64,000 nt of DNA from contig UQIV01000011.1 of NCBI GenBank assembly GCA_900541205.1, positions 1 through 64,000 of the forward strand, given 5' to 3'. Source of the DNA: an uncultured Collinsella sp. Lineage in GTDB: Bacteria; Actinomycetota; Coriobacteriia; Coriobacteriales; Coriobacteriaceae. Every line of letters starts with the position of its first letter. Position 1 is the first letter of the stretch. Made by a program: the position numbers and the translations under genes. Below, piece after piece: positions 52,986 to 61,710 of the stretch. Below the pieces are notes generated by a model. It was not told where the DNA came from, searched no databases, and saw only the letters and a program-made list of their open reading frames with translations.

Positions 52986-54646
52986 TTGGCACTCCTAACG
53001 ACTATTTTTGTCGGGGTGCTCGCCACTGATTCGAAGCCTGAAATGTTCATAGTCTCAATGAAGAGCTGATAAAGCTTTTGAACAGGGTATCGATAGAATA
53101 GGACATCCTGCGCTCTTTCTTCTCGACGAACTATTGCCAGCCGGTCGATTTCGAAACAAGAAACCGCATAATACACACCAGCTTGATCTAGAGTTGCCGT
53201 ATAGCTTTCTGCAACGGCAAATGCATCACGATCGCGACACATTTCAAAAATATCTTCAATGCTTCTACCATCTCGATGAATCATAAGGTAGGTTGCGAAT
53301 TTAAAATGGTTTATCAAATCAAAATACGTATCGGCACGCGCGAGCACGTCAAGAATGTCGTAATTTTCATTTCTGACTGTGTACAGATGATTGAAATGAA
53401 GAGGTGACAGGCTGTTTGGGTCAATTCCGGCAGCAAGTAAATCTAAGTAATACTGAGATTCTTTTACGATGATATAATCCTCTTTATTCACCCCTTGAGC
53501 AACATCAGTAAGAGGCTCTGGGCTCATATAGGAAAAGTCAACGTTTGACATAAAACTGGTCGACGCGACTTCTTGAGCAAGGGCAAGGGTGTCGAGTACT
53601 TCGGAATATGTTTCTTCTGGAAAACCGATGATAAAATTGGTTTCGAATCTCATGCCAGAGGAAATGATGGATTTTACGGTAGGAATTACTTTTTTAAGAT
53701 TCAAGTTTTTCCGGCAGATTCGCTGTATTCTTTGCGAGCCAGTTTCCAAGCCAACAAATACAGAGATACATCCGGTTGCCTTAAGTAGGCCAATAATCTC
53801 GGGAGTTATCGTATCGATTCGTCCCTCACAGTTGTATTTGAAATCATAATTCATTGCATATTTTTTGACTGCAAATTCAAAGAAGTACTTGTGCGATGCT
53901 AAGAAGTTATCATGATTATAGTTAATTGAAGAAAGAGCGCCGGTTTTTGCCATGCAATCGTAGACACGCTGCGAGGTTTCGAGCAGTTTGTCGACATTAA
54001 GAAATCGCGCTTTCTGACCGAGAAGCACTCTGGATGAGCAATAGTAGCAATTAAACGGGCAACCTCTACCTGCCTCAATGTTGACCACGTTCATGCCGTA
54101 TGAATTGGAGTAGTCGAGTTCCGGAAGGTTGTTAATGTCGTATTCAATCAACTCGCATAATCCAGAATCCCCGGTTTTAGAAATCGAATTTTTAGGTAAA
54201 TCGCCCTGAGCGCCGCAAGCAATATATTCGAGTAGAAGCGGGAGGGTTTCTTCCCCATCAAAGATCGATAGAAAGTCAACCTCGGGACAATCCTGAAAAA
54301 CCATTTCTCGAAGTGAAGTGATCTGGGGACCACCAAATATGATAACCGATTCGGGATGCGCCCGTTTAATAATCCTCGCTATCATGATGCCCCAGATATA
54401 AGAGGCGTTCATGATCGAAACACCAAAAACATGGGAGTCGATTGCTTTTATTTCGTCGGAGAACCACCGATAGATTTCTTTTGAAAAAGTCTTTTCTTCT
54501 TCGAGGAACTTACGCTGAAAGTCAATAACGTGAGTTGAAAATCCCGCTGCTTCAGAAACGGCCCTTAGATTCAAGATGGCCAGATTATCAACAAGGGTCT
54601 TCCTGTAGTGATTCACCGGATTGATCAGAGTGAAATCAACCTTCAA
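52982..54646 (-). CDS. B12-binding-type radical SAM enzyme
   Basis: 554 aa. TTG 54646 is used because AAAGGAGCTCAAG precedes it and no ATG fits. Residues 1-145 form a Rossmann-like cobalamin-binding domain (HVFGVSIMNASYIWG, then VIIFGGPQIT). The radical SAM core begins at C196-x3-C200-x2-C203 (GCPFNCYYC), followed by the SAM-contact strands (FVGLETGSQRI and NFIIGFPEET). The C-terminal 200 residues are unlike known families. DSHVFG (70-75) looks like the DxHxxG Co-ligand motif, but sits where B12-radical SAM enzymes usually have a plain strand. It would methylate or otherwise modify the peptide. Follows the 39-aa gene by 74 bases. Confidence 0.85.
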   Translation of the reverse strand: MKVDFTLINPVNHYRKTLVDNLAILNLRAVSEAAGFSTHVIDFQRKFLEEEKTFSKEIYRWFSDEIKAIDSHVFGVSIMNASYIWGIMIARIIKRAHPESVIIFGGPQITSLREMVFQDCPEVDFLSIFDGEETLPLLLEYIACGAQGDLPKNSISKTGDSGLCELIEYDINNLPELDYSNSYGMNVVNIEAGRGCPFNCYYCSSRVLLGQKARFLNVDKLLETSQRVYDCMAKTGALSSINYNHDNFLASHKYFFEFAVKKYAMNYDFKYNCEGRIDTITPEIIGLLKATGCISVFVGLETGSQRIQRICRKNLNLKKVIPTVKSIISSGMRFETNFIIGFPEETYSEVLDTLALAQEVASTSFMSNVDFSYMSPEPLTDVAQGVNKEDYIIVKESQYYLDLLAAGIDPNSLSPLHFNHLYTVRNENYDILDVLARADTYFDLINHFKFATYLMIHRDGRSIEDIFEMCRDRDAFAVAESYTATLDQAGVYYAVSCFEIDRLAIVRREERAQDVLFYRYPVQKLYQLFIETMNISGFESVASTPTKIVVRSAK

Positions 54647-54720
54647 CTTGAGCTCCTTTCTTTCGGGCGAATAGGAATCGCCTCCGTCACATTAAACGGA
54701 GGCGATTGTGTTATCAGACC

Positions 54721-54840
54721 TTAGCAGCGGCGCTGTATAACCTGATCAACATCAATGCCGAAGTCCAGAAGTTCTTCAACAGTGATCTCGATGTCGGAAG
54801 CCGATTTATCGCTGGCCAGCTCGATTTCCTCTTTCTCCAT
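54721..54840 (-). CDS. 39-aa putative RiPP precursor peptide with C-terminal Cys
   Basis: ATG 54840 with the best ribosome site in the region (GGAGG at 54853-54849, spacer 8). Sequence starts MEKEEIELASDKSASDIEIT and ends FGIDVDQVIQRRC-stop. The first two thirds are acidic and helical like RiPP leaders (EITVEELLDFG). The last residues QRRC are the only basic part and Cys39 is the only Cys, so the C-terminus is the likely core. It is the first gene of the operon with the radical SAM, exporter, unknown and E1-like genes. No signal peptide. Confidence 0.75.
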   Translation of the reverse strand: MEKEEIELASDKSASDIEITVEELLDFGIDVDQVIQRRC

Positions 54841-55496
54841 TTTCGTCACCTCCTTTTCATGTATGAGTTAAAAAACTAGTGGCTTTCTGGAAACAGCCAG
54901 GATCAATGCTAAACGATGATTTTAGATTCAACGTCGGGACCGGTTGTTTTTATGAATATGATGCCAATGCACGAACAAAAGCAGTTAGCCTTTTCAGCAC
55001 TGTTGCGGCTTATGCAATCACATGAGTCCTAGGCCCTTTCGACACCACCTGTATTGCGAATCAGCACCGCTGCCTTCCCGACTGAATATTGCCGTCAGGC
55101 ACCGCTATTAAATGCATCTCCAGGCACCCCGTTACACTCGTGCCGCCATGTGGTCGACTGAACGAGGAGGTTCAACATAGACGCGATCTGGGCCGACATG
55201 GGAGAGACCATCATGCGGCAGCGCTGCAGATGGAGCGCTAGCAATAAAAGGGCACAGGGACCAGCGTCTGCCAGATGCCCGCACACGATAACGGCGGTGC
55301 TGTTACGCGATATTCAGCAGTGCTTAAGCTAGCAGATACTCAATCACACGCATGGCAGGGGTAACAGCACGGGTGTTCCTATAGTTTTGTCAACCGGGGA
55401 ATGTCGTTCGCGAGATCGAATCGCGAAATGCTGACGCCAGGCCTTTCGACCGGCGGACTCCAGCCTGTTCGGAGTGCTGTGCTTCGACTAGGTGGC
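54841..55496. other. Gap upstream of the RiPP-like operon
   Basis: No gene recognised. Near 54890 an imperfect hairpin (ggcttt...aacagcc) lies just before the operon leader. A possible minus-strand promoter is TTGAAT-N17-CATTGA around 54902-54930, weak. The 15-mer gccgtcaggcaccgc at 55091 also occurs at 60846. Confidence 0.35.
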
Positions 55497-55799
55497 TTAG
55501 GGCACCCTGTCCCGTATGATCGCGTAGGTGACCTTCAACCTCTTTCGCGTCAGCGCTTTGAGTGCCTTGCCGTGCGGTATGCCTCGTTCTCGGCACCTGG
55601 CGTAGTGGTCGCCTCATCTTCCCTCTGTCCGGGCAAGGCAGTTGCACGAGAATATGAGCAGGTTCTTCAGCCTTTTGTTGCCTTGGCGCGATGCCGTCAC
55701 CGAGGAGATCGAGGTCTCCGACTGGCGGTTGTGCGGCGCCAGGCCGCAGTACGACGCGAGCCTGTCGTGGCTTGACTCGGCATGTTCAATCTGTTTCGT
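55497..55799 (-). pseudogene. C-terminal remnant of an IS110-family transposase
   Basis: One minus-strand frame reads LASYCGLAPHNRQSETS, GNKRLKNLLIFSCNC, then a stop (TGA near 55620), then DHYARCRERGIPHGKALKAL and RKRLKVTYAIIRDRVP-stop at 55497. The ASYCGLAP...GNKRLK...YYxRxxxRG...KAL pattern is the Transposase_20 part of IS110 elements. The N-terminal catalytic part is missing and the stop breaks the rest. Confidence 0.75.
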
Positions 55800-55884
55800 T
55801 AACTGAAATGCGTAAATCTGGTTAATCGAAAAAGCAAAATCTGGTTAAATGAAAACGGTAAATTTAGTTAAACGCGCTGGTAAT
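55793..55884 (+). repeat. 23-bp tandem repeat array upstream of DUF4143 ATPase 2
   Basis: Units start at 55793, 55816, 55839 and 55862, exactly 23 bases apart. Each has GTTAA at the same place (gtttcGTTAA, atctgGTTAA, atctgGTTAA, atttaGTTAA). The array ends right before the ATPase start. Period identical to the array of copy 1, sequence different. Confidence 0.8.
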
Positions 55885-55886
55885 CA

Positions 55887-57164
55887 ATGGTGAAGAATAT
55901 GCCAAAAAAGTACTACACTCGAATTATCGAAAATGAGCTCGACCAGATGCTAGGGATATTCGGTGCCGTTCTCATCGAAGGACCGAAATGGTGTGGAAAG
56001 ACAACCACAGCCGGGACCCGTGCGGCGTCCAGGCTCCTTCTCATGGATCCGTCGCGCAACTTCGAGAATCGTTTGCGTGCCGAGACGGACCCGGCGCTTG
56101 CCGTTTCCGGCGAGGTGCCGCGGCTGATCGACGAATGGCAGGAGGTTCCGAAACTTTGGGACGCGGCACGGTTTGAGTGCGACAACCGCGGCGGCGAGCC
56201 TGGCCAGTTCATATTTACGGGGTCGGCGACACCGCGAGACAATGAGCGGCCGATGCACAGTGGTGCTGGAAGGTTCGCTAAATTGCGCATGGATACCATG
56301 ACGCTTTTCGAACTTGGGAAATCTAGCGGTGCGGTTAAGCTGTCGAGCATTATTTCTGGCGAAAAGTTCAATGGCGCTTTCGGGTCGTTGGATTCTGCCT
56401 CGATTGCCGAGTGCGTTGTTCGCGGCGGATGGCCCGCGGCGGTCGGGCGCGATGTGCTGGCTGCGTCGGCGATGGCAAAACGTTATATCGGCATAGTTGC
56501 CGAAGAAGATTTGTCTCGTGTTGATGGCTCTCGACGCGATCCCGAAAAGGTCAAAGCTGTTATCGAATCGCTTGCGCGCAATGAATCCACTTTGGCGACA
56601 CTCAAGACGCTCGTAGCTGATCTTGGTGGAGAGGTATCGAGACAAACGGCGGCATCGTATATATCTCTTCTCGCTCGGGTCAGCTTCGTTCGCGATATTC
56701 CCGCATGGAATCCAGCAATGAGATCTCCTGTGCACTTAAGAGAATCAAAGAAGCATCATCTTGCTGACCCGTCACTGGCGGCCGCTGCGCTCGGGGCGAC
56801 TCCGGAGACCTTGCTGCTAGATTTCAAGACGCTTGGACTACTTTTTGAATCGTTGGCACTCCATGATTTGTGGGTCTATGCGCGAGCAAACGGAATGAGC
56901 CTCTACCACTATCATGATTCTCGTGATTTAGAGGTCGATGCAGTCATTGCGGCTCCTGGCGGGACCTGGATCCCAGTTGAAGTTAAGCTCAGCTCCGCTC
57001 AAATCGAAGAGGCATCTGACAATCTTGTTGCTGTCGAGGAACGTATGGTTGCCGCCGGAAACAACCCACCGGTTTCGAAAGTTGCAATCATTGGATTTGG
57101 TTCACAAGCCTATGTTACCGACCGCGGCGTCCAAGTTGTTCCGTTGGATGTGCTTGCGCCGTAA
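55887..57164 (+). CDS. AAA ATPase with DUF4143 C-terminal domain, copy 2
   Basis: 425 aa; a second ATG (55899) is also possible. P-loop GPKWCGKTTT, PRLIDEWQEVPKLWD, FIFTGSATP, then the DUF4143 part with VIESLARNESTLATL, LGLLFESLALHDLWVYA and RDLEVDAVI/VPVEVKL-like (IPVEVKLSS). Clearly a paralogue of the gene at 43.0 kb, similar along the entire length but well diverged. It may act as its own regulator through the 23-bp array; inference. Confidence 0.85.
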   Translation: MVKNMPKKYYTRIIENELDQMLGIFGAVLIEGPKWCGKTTTAGTRAASRLLLMDPSRNFENRLRAETDPALAVSGEVPRLIDEWQEVPKLWDAARFECDNRGGEPGQFIFTGSATPRDNERPMHSGAGRFAKLRMDTMTLFELGKSSGAVKLSSIISGEKFNGAFGSLDSASIAECVVRGGWPAAVGRDVLAASAMAKRYIGIVAEEDLSRVDGSRRDPEKVKAVIESLARNESTLATLKTLVADLGGEVSRQTAASYISLLARVSFVRDIPAWNPAMRSPVHLRESKKHHLADPSLAAAALGATPETLLLDFKTLGLLFESLALHDLWVYARANGMSLYHYHDSRDLEVDAVIAAPGGTWIPVEVKLSSAQIEEASDNLVAVEERMVAAGNNPPVSKVAIIGFGSQAYVTDRGVQVVPLDVLAP

Positions 57165-57272
57165 TGCTGTGGGCGAAGTGAAATTAACGCCGCAGTTTTT
57201 AGATCTGGTTTCTGAGATCTAAAACGCGAAACTCAAAATATCATCAGCTTGATTTTCGGCCGATCCGAATCG

Positions 57273-57312
57273 CGCCCGCGCAAAAGTCAAAGCGACTCGC
57301 GCGGGCGTTTCG
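57273..57312 (+). terminator. Terminator after ATPase 2
   Basis: CGCCCGCGC / GCGCGGGCG stem with a 17-nt loop followed by TTTCGTTTTT. Confidence 0.65.
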
Positions 57313-57814
57313 TTTTTCATTTCGGATTTCAAATTGATTCAAAACAAAACGGGAGTTTTGAAAATCGATAGCGACCGGAGGGAGCAATCATAGGCGGCTT
57401 GGCCGCCGCATGAAAATCGAATCGTTAATCCGAACCGTAATTCAAATCGCGTTACCTTTCGACAATCCAACAACGCTACGAGTCTCACCAAAGACTCTCC
57501 GCGTCATTGAAATGTCGAAAGCTGCCTCAACTTTTTCGCTGGCGTTACGAAAAACATTCGACAAAGTCGAAGGTTTGCGTCGCGGGCGCCGCAAACCCGC
57601 TGCGCGGTGATGCAAATACTCGGCATCCCTCGCATTCGCATCACCGCTTCGCTCTCGCTACAGCGAATCTCTAACACTCAGCATCCTTCGCGTTAAAAAT
57701 TCGCTTCCGCTCACGGTCTTCACGCAGTTACAACGCCGCGAGGCCTCTCGCTTGGAATGAGGCCTCTCATTCCACGTCTACACTGCGTTTCGCCCAATCC
57801 CCGTTCCGGAGATT

Positions 57815-57879
57815 GCAAGATGGGTGTGGGTGGCAACAAATGGGCCCATACGGGCCATTTGTTTTCCCACACATCTTGC
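57815..57879. other. oriT-like nested inverted repeat
   Basis: Outer arms GCAAGATGGGTGTGGG (57815-57830) and CCCACACATCTTGC (57866-57879); inner arms AACAAAT (57835-57841) and ATTTGTT (57857-57863) with GGCCC-atac-GGGCC inside. It lies 150 bases upstream of the MobC-like and relaxase genes, where mobilizable elements carry the nick region. The rest of the 57313-58028 gap has short hairpins (ggcggc-ttg-gccgcc near 57391) and no gene. Confidence 0.5.
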
Positions 57880-58028
57880 TTTACCACCTCTCACGGCGGT
57901 AAAGTTTTCGCGAGACGTTTTCAAATCGCGTCGGCGATTTTTAAGCACTCGAAAAGGAAAGCGAATCGAATAGCTGGTTTTGCACCGGAGGCCTCTCCGG
58001 TGTGCGGTTCATTTTCGAGGAGCTGTCC

Positions 58029-58553
58029 GTGAGTACGAAACGTCCGTTCACAGTCAAGGCAACGCTGAGTGAAGAAGAAAAGAAAACGCTTGTTGCGTTT
58101 TCCAAAAAGGCCCAAATGTCTGAGGCCGAACTGATTAGGTATTTCCTGCGTCCCGATGACGCGGTGACTCGCGGGGTCGATCTGACTGAAGACGAAGAGC
58201 GAACTGAGATGATTCGCATCCGGGTTTCGCCAAGTGAGAAAAAATCCATTGAGAATCGCGCTTCTGAACTCGGCGTGTCGATGTCGGCCTTCATGCGTCG
58301 CACTGCTCTTGTCGGGAGAGTCGAGAAAATCGATGTCGATCGGGCGTCGATCGACAAAATCTATCACGAGCTTTTGAAGGAAGGAACGAATCTCAATCAG
58401 CTCATGTACTTTTTGAACGCCCAAGGGCTTCCCGCGTACAACGAGAAAGCTGTTTTTCGAACACTTGAGAAGGTTTATCAAGTTGGGCGTAAGCTAGACC
58501 GTTTCATCGACGAGCTTGAAAAGCGCTATTTCGTCGGTGGTGATGTGAAGTGA
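58029..58553 (+). CDS. MobC-like relaxosome protein
   Basis: 174 aa from GTG 58029 (GAGGAGC upstream). N-terminal half binds DNA: KRPFTVKATLSEEEKKTLVAF and a ribbon-helix-like IRIRVSPSEKKSIENRASEL. The C-terminal half has the MobC hallmark LLKEGTNLNQLMYFLNAQG. Helps the relaxase at oriT. Overlaps the relaxase start by 4 bases. Confidence 0.85.
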   Translation: MSTKRPFTVKATLSEEEKKTLVAFSKKAQMSEAELIRYFLRPDDAVTRGVDLTEDEERTEMIRIRVSPSEKKSIENRASELGVSMSAFMRRTALVGRVEKIDVDRASIDKIYHELLKEGTNLNQLMYFLNAQGLPAYNEKAVFRTLEKVYQVGRKLDRFIDELEKRYFVGGDVK

Positions 58554-59749
58554 CTGTTATCAAACAGAAAAGAGTGTCGAGTGAGCGCTATGCAAAGAAT
58601 GTTCGTAAATACATCAACGGAAAAGATGCGATTGTGCGTGGTGGCTGGAACATCGAATGGAGCGACCACTGGTTTTCGAAAATGGATAGAACCAGAAAGG
58701 TTTTCCATCACGACAAACCGTCGAGAGCCGGAGTCAAAAACGTAATCATGCTTCATCAGATTCTCGCGTTTCTGCCCGAGGAGTGCAGCTGCAACGGAGG
58801 CAAGATGACCCCCGATGCATGTTTGGCCTACGCGGAGCAATGGCTTGCGAAGCACTATCCGCATCAACAAGTGATTCTCGCGTTGCATGAGGAAAGCGAT
58901 AAGGCGGGAAAACGCTACGCGGTCCATATGGCGATCAACCGTACCGATTTGCTGACCGGCAAACGTTGCGAGACTGGTGGGCGTCGCGGAAAATTCGAAC
59001 GCGCTTCATGGGTTCGTGAAATGGACAAGGCCTGGAATCTTACTCAACTTGAAAAAGGTAAGAGAAATTCAAAGATTCGAGATCGTCAGCCGCGCGATAT
59101 TGAAAAGGAGATTGTCGATCGGGGAGAGTACAGTTATAAAAACAATCTGCGCGAGCTGATCCATATTGCAATCGACGACTACCACCCGAAGAATATGGAG
59201 CAGTTCAAAAAATTACTTGCCTCGTGGGGCGTAGACATTTTCATCAAGAACAATCGAGTCTATGCGACAGATCTCGATATCAAAGAGGCCGGTAATCCAA
59301 AATGTACCTTCAACTTGACCCGTCTCGACGGGCGGTTCGCGTTGAAGTCGTTGCAGACGGCTTTCGGAAATAACGTGTTGGAAGCCGAGCGAGCCCTTCC
59401 ATACGAGAAACGTTGTGAGATTTACATCAAGCGTCTCAAGAAAGCATACTCGGCGTGGGTCGAGCAGGCGAAAGCGAGCAAGGGCGTCTCCTACAATTCG
59501 TTTCCTAAATTCATTGCACCGAAGTGCGATGAAGATCTGCTCGAAGATCCCGCCGTACGTGATGAGCTTCTTGCCCGGCGCGGTTACGCAAGGGAGATTC
59601 GCAACCGTTACGCCGGCGGCGTTGTCGATGCCGGCGACGACCGCGTTCGCGCCGCCGGCCAGGCGCACAGCGGTAGCGCCGTGTTGCGACAGATGGACGA
59701 TCGCGTCGTCGATCGCGGCGATTACGCTCGCGGCGACACGCCTCGCTAG
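58550..59749 (+). CDS. Relaxase/mobilization nuclease
   Basis: 399 aa from GTG 58550. The N-terminal half is a relaxase: the region VILALHEESDKAGKRYAVHM then AINRTDLLTGKR carries the family's HxxxxN and TGK pattern (residues about 122-150), with an upstream metal-binding His. The nicking Tyr is probably among the early residues (Y14, Y21). The C-terminal half is charged, ending DRGDYARGDTPR. Nicks one strand at oriT for transfer by a helper element. A tail fragment of a sister gene is at 45.6 kb. Confidence 0.85.
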   Translation: MTVIKQKRVSSERYAKNVRKYINGKDAIVRGGWNIEWSDHWFSKMDRTRKVFHHDKPSRAGVKNVIMLHQILAFLPEECSCNGGKMTPDACLAYAEQWLAKHYPHQQVILALHEESDKAGKRYAVHMAINRTDLLTGKRCETGGRRGKFERASWVREMDKAWNLTQLEKGKRNSKIRDRQPRDIEKEIVDRGEYSYKNNLRELIHIAIDDYHPKNMEQFKKLLASWGVDIFIKNNRVYATDLDIKEAGNPKCTFNLTRLDGRFALKSLQTAFGNNVLEAERALPYEKRCEIYIKRLKKAYSAWVEQAKASKGVSYNSFPKFIAPKCDEDLLEDPAVRDELLARRGYAREIRNRYAGGVVDAGDDRVRAAGQAHSGSAVLRQMDDRVVDRGDYARGDTPR

Positions 59750-59862
59750 CCTCGAACTGCCTGTCGGGGCGGAGTAAAGCGCTCATGCCCCGGTAGAGCG
59801 GTGAGGCATGAGTTACTGAGGTATACTATAGTTTCCGCAGGTAGAGGCATAAAAAATGGCAA

Positions 59863-59887
59863 CCCGCCCGCCGAAAAGACGGGCGGG
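59863..59887 (+). terminator. Hairpin after the relaxase
   Basis: CCCGCCCG-(9 nt)-CGGGCGGG; no clear T-tract. Confidence 0.4.
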
Positions 59888-60067
59888 CGTGATACCATCA
59901 AGATTGTGCTCGGGTGCTACCAACACCTCCGCACGGTGTAGAGGCGAGCTACCAACTCGCGTTTCTACTTGCCAGTTGTGCTAAAAACGCAAACAGCACT
60001 CCTGGCACATCCAATGATAGCAGGGACCCGCAGGTCACGCTATGGATGACAGTTAGAAAACGCAAAT

Positions 60068-60097
60068 GGGAGCCGGCTCGCACGGCTCCCGTTTTTT
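60068..60097 (+). terminator. Terminator in the region after the relaxase
   Basis: GGGAGCCG-gctcgca-CGGCTCCC followed by GTTTTTTA. Confidence 0.75.
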
Positions 60098-60127
60098 ATG
60101 GGAGCGGACATATGCCGTTCCCGGTCG

Positions 60128-60800
60128 GCACGGGTTTAAGACCCGTTCAAAAAGGTAGCCAAGGGCTCGAATAATCGGAGACTGAGCTGTACAGGTTCAT
60201 TGTCCCGTCTCTACGGAGACTTCGACGGGGGTAGTGCCCTCCATGTGACCCCTGCGCCGCCTCGGCCCTTCTGGGCGGAGACGGCGTGCCGGATTCAGAG
60301 CGATTGTCCTGCTGGAAAACTGCAGGAAAGTAGGCGAACAGCCGAAGATCAGGAGTTGGTTGGATAGCCGTGTGGCAACACACGTGTCGCGGTGATAAGC
60401 CGCAACGTCAAGCAAAGAGGATCACGATGAGCATGCAGCCGTGACGGATTCTGAGCCCAACCCCGGGTTCCGCCATGTACGGGGGTGCCGGTGAGGACGG
60501 CCGGCGCGTTAAAACGAACGGTCCGGATGCATGGGCGTAGCCATGCGGAGTCCCGCGAGATCGTCGAGCAAAAGGCCAAGGGGCGGGTGAGGCTTTCCCA
60601 GCTGCAATGCTGGTTTCGAAGATTTAGGGAGGGTCCACGATTGTGCCCGGACTCTGTGGATGCTCCACCGCCTAACAATTCAACCACCAAGCTAATTAGA
60701 CCTCGCGACCAGTTATTACAATCAGCAAGTCATCAGCGCGAGGCGTGCCAACCGTCAGCCCTCAGCGCCGTCGTCGCTTCGCTCCCCGGGCGATGTAAAT
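60128..60800 (+). ncRNA. GC-rich region that may encode a structured RNA
   Basis: About 670 bases without a convincing gene, dense in short stems: ggagac...gtctc (60178-60216), cccgtctc...gagacttcgacggg, gcatggg-cgta-gccatgc near 60528. It ends shortly before the 66-base repeat at 60960. Candidates are a group II intron remnant, an omega-like RNA of an IS605-type element, or a large phage/element RNA. I found no domain V-like hairpin and no partner ORF, so identity is open. Confidence 0.3.
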
Positions 60801-60959
60801 AAGAGATATATAAGTCAGCGAGCTTCGCGAGCGGATCATAGGTGCCGTCAGGCACCGCATCAAAAGCGATTCGCAATCATTTCGGAATACATGTCGCTGG
60901 CGATGAGTGGACCTAGTCCAGACCTGTATCCGTACTAGGCGTTTCTAGAAATGCGCATG

Positions 60960-61025
60960 AGAAAGGGCCGAACCGAAGTGTTTGGCCGGACGCCAATTGT
61001 CCGGGAACTGCTTCGTTTCGACCCT
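60960..61025 (+). repeat. 66-base element, second copy of that at 45808
   Basis: Begins AGAAAGGGCCGAACCGAAGT and ends TTTCGACCCT. Probably belongs to the right end of the mobilizable element. Nothing else recognised in 60800-61270 except the 15-mer gccgtcaggcaccgc at 60846. Confidence 0.7.
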
Positions 61026-61275
61026 GCTTCATTCTACAGCCGCGTCATGTTTATGGAGATCAATTCGGCAGCTGCAATTCATTCGATTGTAAGATGAGCT
61101 GTCCTGGACGGCTCCCACTGTTGCGATCACGCCGCATGGATGATGGATGAACTCGCATGAGAACCCAAGCGTACGGTGGTTTTATCTGCCCAAAGAGGGT
61201 AGAATGACAACAGAAAACGACGCATCCCGTGTAAGCAACATGGAGCGCGGGCGGCCTAGTTTTCAGTCTTTGTTA

Positions 61276-61303
61276 AATGCCCGGGCTCCGACCCCCGGGC
61301 ATT
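61276..61303 (-). terminator. Terminator of the small hydrophobic peptide gene
   Basis: AATGCCCGGG / CCCGGGCATT, 10-bp perfect stem with an 8-nt loop, just after the stop on the minus strand. Confidence 0.55.
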
Positions 61304-61304
61304 C

Positions 61305-61454
61305 TTATTTGCGCTTGTGGCGCAAATGCCGTCCACTGTCCGCACCGCGCGTACGCCTACGGACCTTAATCCGAACCTCATACGAGTTTAAAAACGCGAT
61401 GATGAACGTGCCGACCGTTGCAAGAGCGGCCAGCGCGTTAAGGAATTTCAGCAT
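61305..61454 (-). CDS. 49-aa hydrophobic peptide, holin-like toxin type
   Basis: ATG 61454 with GGAGG (61466-61462) and a 7-base spacer. Sequence MLKFLNALAALATVGTFIIA then FLNSYEVRIKVRRRTRG: one membrane helix (residues 5-23) and a strongly basic tail (RHLRHKRK). The size and form match small type I toxin-like peptides annotated as putative holin-like toxins. An antisense RNA was not visible. A terminator follows. Confidence 0.6.
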   Translation of the reverse strand: MLKFLNALAALATVGTFIIAFLNSYEVRIKVRRRTRGADSGRHLRHKRK

Positions 61455-61710
61455 ATGGTGACCTCCGATCAAATCGTCGGCCGCCCGCGCACGGAATGCG
61501 CCGTGACATCAATTCTAACCGAATCTGCGACTACCCCGGTTAACTGGTACACCTCTGTTATTGTTCAAATTAAACAGTCTCAAAAGGTATGCCGCGCGGC
61601 ACTCGAAAACCGAACCCTCGATGCCGTGAACAGCGAGTGCCAAAACCCAGTGTCAAAACCTCCACTTGCATTCCCATGAGAAAATCAAAAGACAAGGCAG
61701 GAGGCTGAAA

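Noticed and set aside
52982..54646. DSHVFG at residues 70-75 of the radical SAM enzyme as a DxHxxG cobalamin-ligand motif
   Set aside because: It lies at a strand where B12-radical SAM enzymes normally have D-x-V/F-G-hydrophobic; the match is probably chance.
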